Of a stretch of 5,677 nucleotides of DNA, positions 5,648 to 5,677 are shown piece after piece. This DNA comes from Nitrososphaerota archaeon (GTDB taxonomy: Archaea; Thermoproteota; Nitrososphaeria; Nitrososphaerales; Nitrosopumilaceae). Location: NCBI GenBank assembly GCA_022573065.1, contig JACZUQ010000014.1:14069-19745 (forward strand), in the 5' to 3' direction. Made by a program: the position numbers and the translations under genes. Positions within the stretch are counted from its first letter, which is position 1; each line of letters opens with the position of its first letter. Below the pieces are notes generated by a model. That model was given only the letters and a program-made list of their open reading frames with translations. It had not been told where the DNA came from and searched no databases.

Positions 5648-5677
5648 CTAGTCATCATCAGATATAATTGAAGATGG
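5648..5677 (-). CDS. Possible 3' end of a convergent gene (partial)
   Basis: On the minus strand an open frame enters from the window edge and ends at TAG (5648-5650), encoding PSSIISDDD as its last residues. Its stop would lie three bases from the Trm5-like stop. An acidic C-terminal tail is plausible for a soluble protein, but nine codons cannot establish a gene or a family. The call is speculative. Confidence 0.25.
   Translation of the reverse strand, partial: PSSIISDDD

Overview
The window looks like chromosome from a mesophilic ammonia-oxidising thaumarchaeon (Nitrosopumilus/Nitrosarchaeum type). It is AT-rich (by eye about two thirds A+T). It carries core archaeal genes: a split transketolase N-half, ABCE1/Rli1 and an archaeal Trm5-type methyltransferase. 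Its 5S rRNA gene is not joined to 16S or 23S. TATA-like boxes sit 26-29 bases upstream of almost every first gene, which is the spacing expected for leaderless archaeal mRNAs. I cannot name the species from sequence alone.

Layout: (1) 1-604, minus strand, the N-terminal part of the split transketolase N-subunit, cut by the window edge. (2) 605-680, a 76-base divergent promoter region. (3) 681-1058, plus strand, a small DCC-family (DUF393) thiol-disulfide oxidoreductase-like protein. (4) 1093-2571, plus strand, a complete M17 leucyl aminopeptidase. (5) 2605-2733, minus strand, a 42-residue single C2H2 zinc-finger protein. (6) 2782-2894, minus strand, 5S rRNA. (7) 2895-3023, a divergent promoter region with two dyad symmetries. 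(8) 3024-4811, plus strand, ABCE1/Rli1, a ribosome-recycling ATPase. (9) 4808-5644, plus strand, a Trm5/Met-10-like tRNA methyltransferase overlapping ABCE1 by four bases. (10) From 5648 on, possibly the end of a convergent minus-strand gene.

The right half is a translation neighbourhood: 5S rRNA diverges from an ABCE1-Trm5 operon. One protein splits ribosomes after termination. The other probably methylates G37 of tRNA, a modification that keeps the reading frame. The left half is metabolic: pentose phosphate interconversion, redox or cysteine chemistry, and peptide breakdown.

No mobile element, CRISPR array, phage gene or tRNA was seen. There is no clear new multi-gene system. The points most worth following are the mini zinc finger directly downstream of 5S; the Trm5-like enzyme that lacks the usual N-terminal domain and has Leu where the active-site Asn is expected; a perfect palindrome midway between the 5S and ABCE1 starts; and several non-consensus residues in ABCE1 ATPase motifs.
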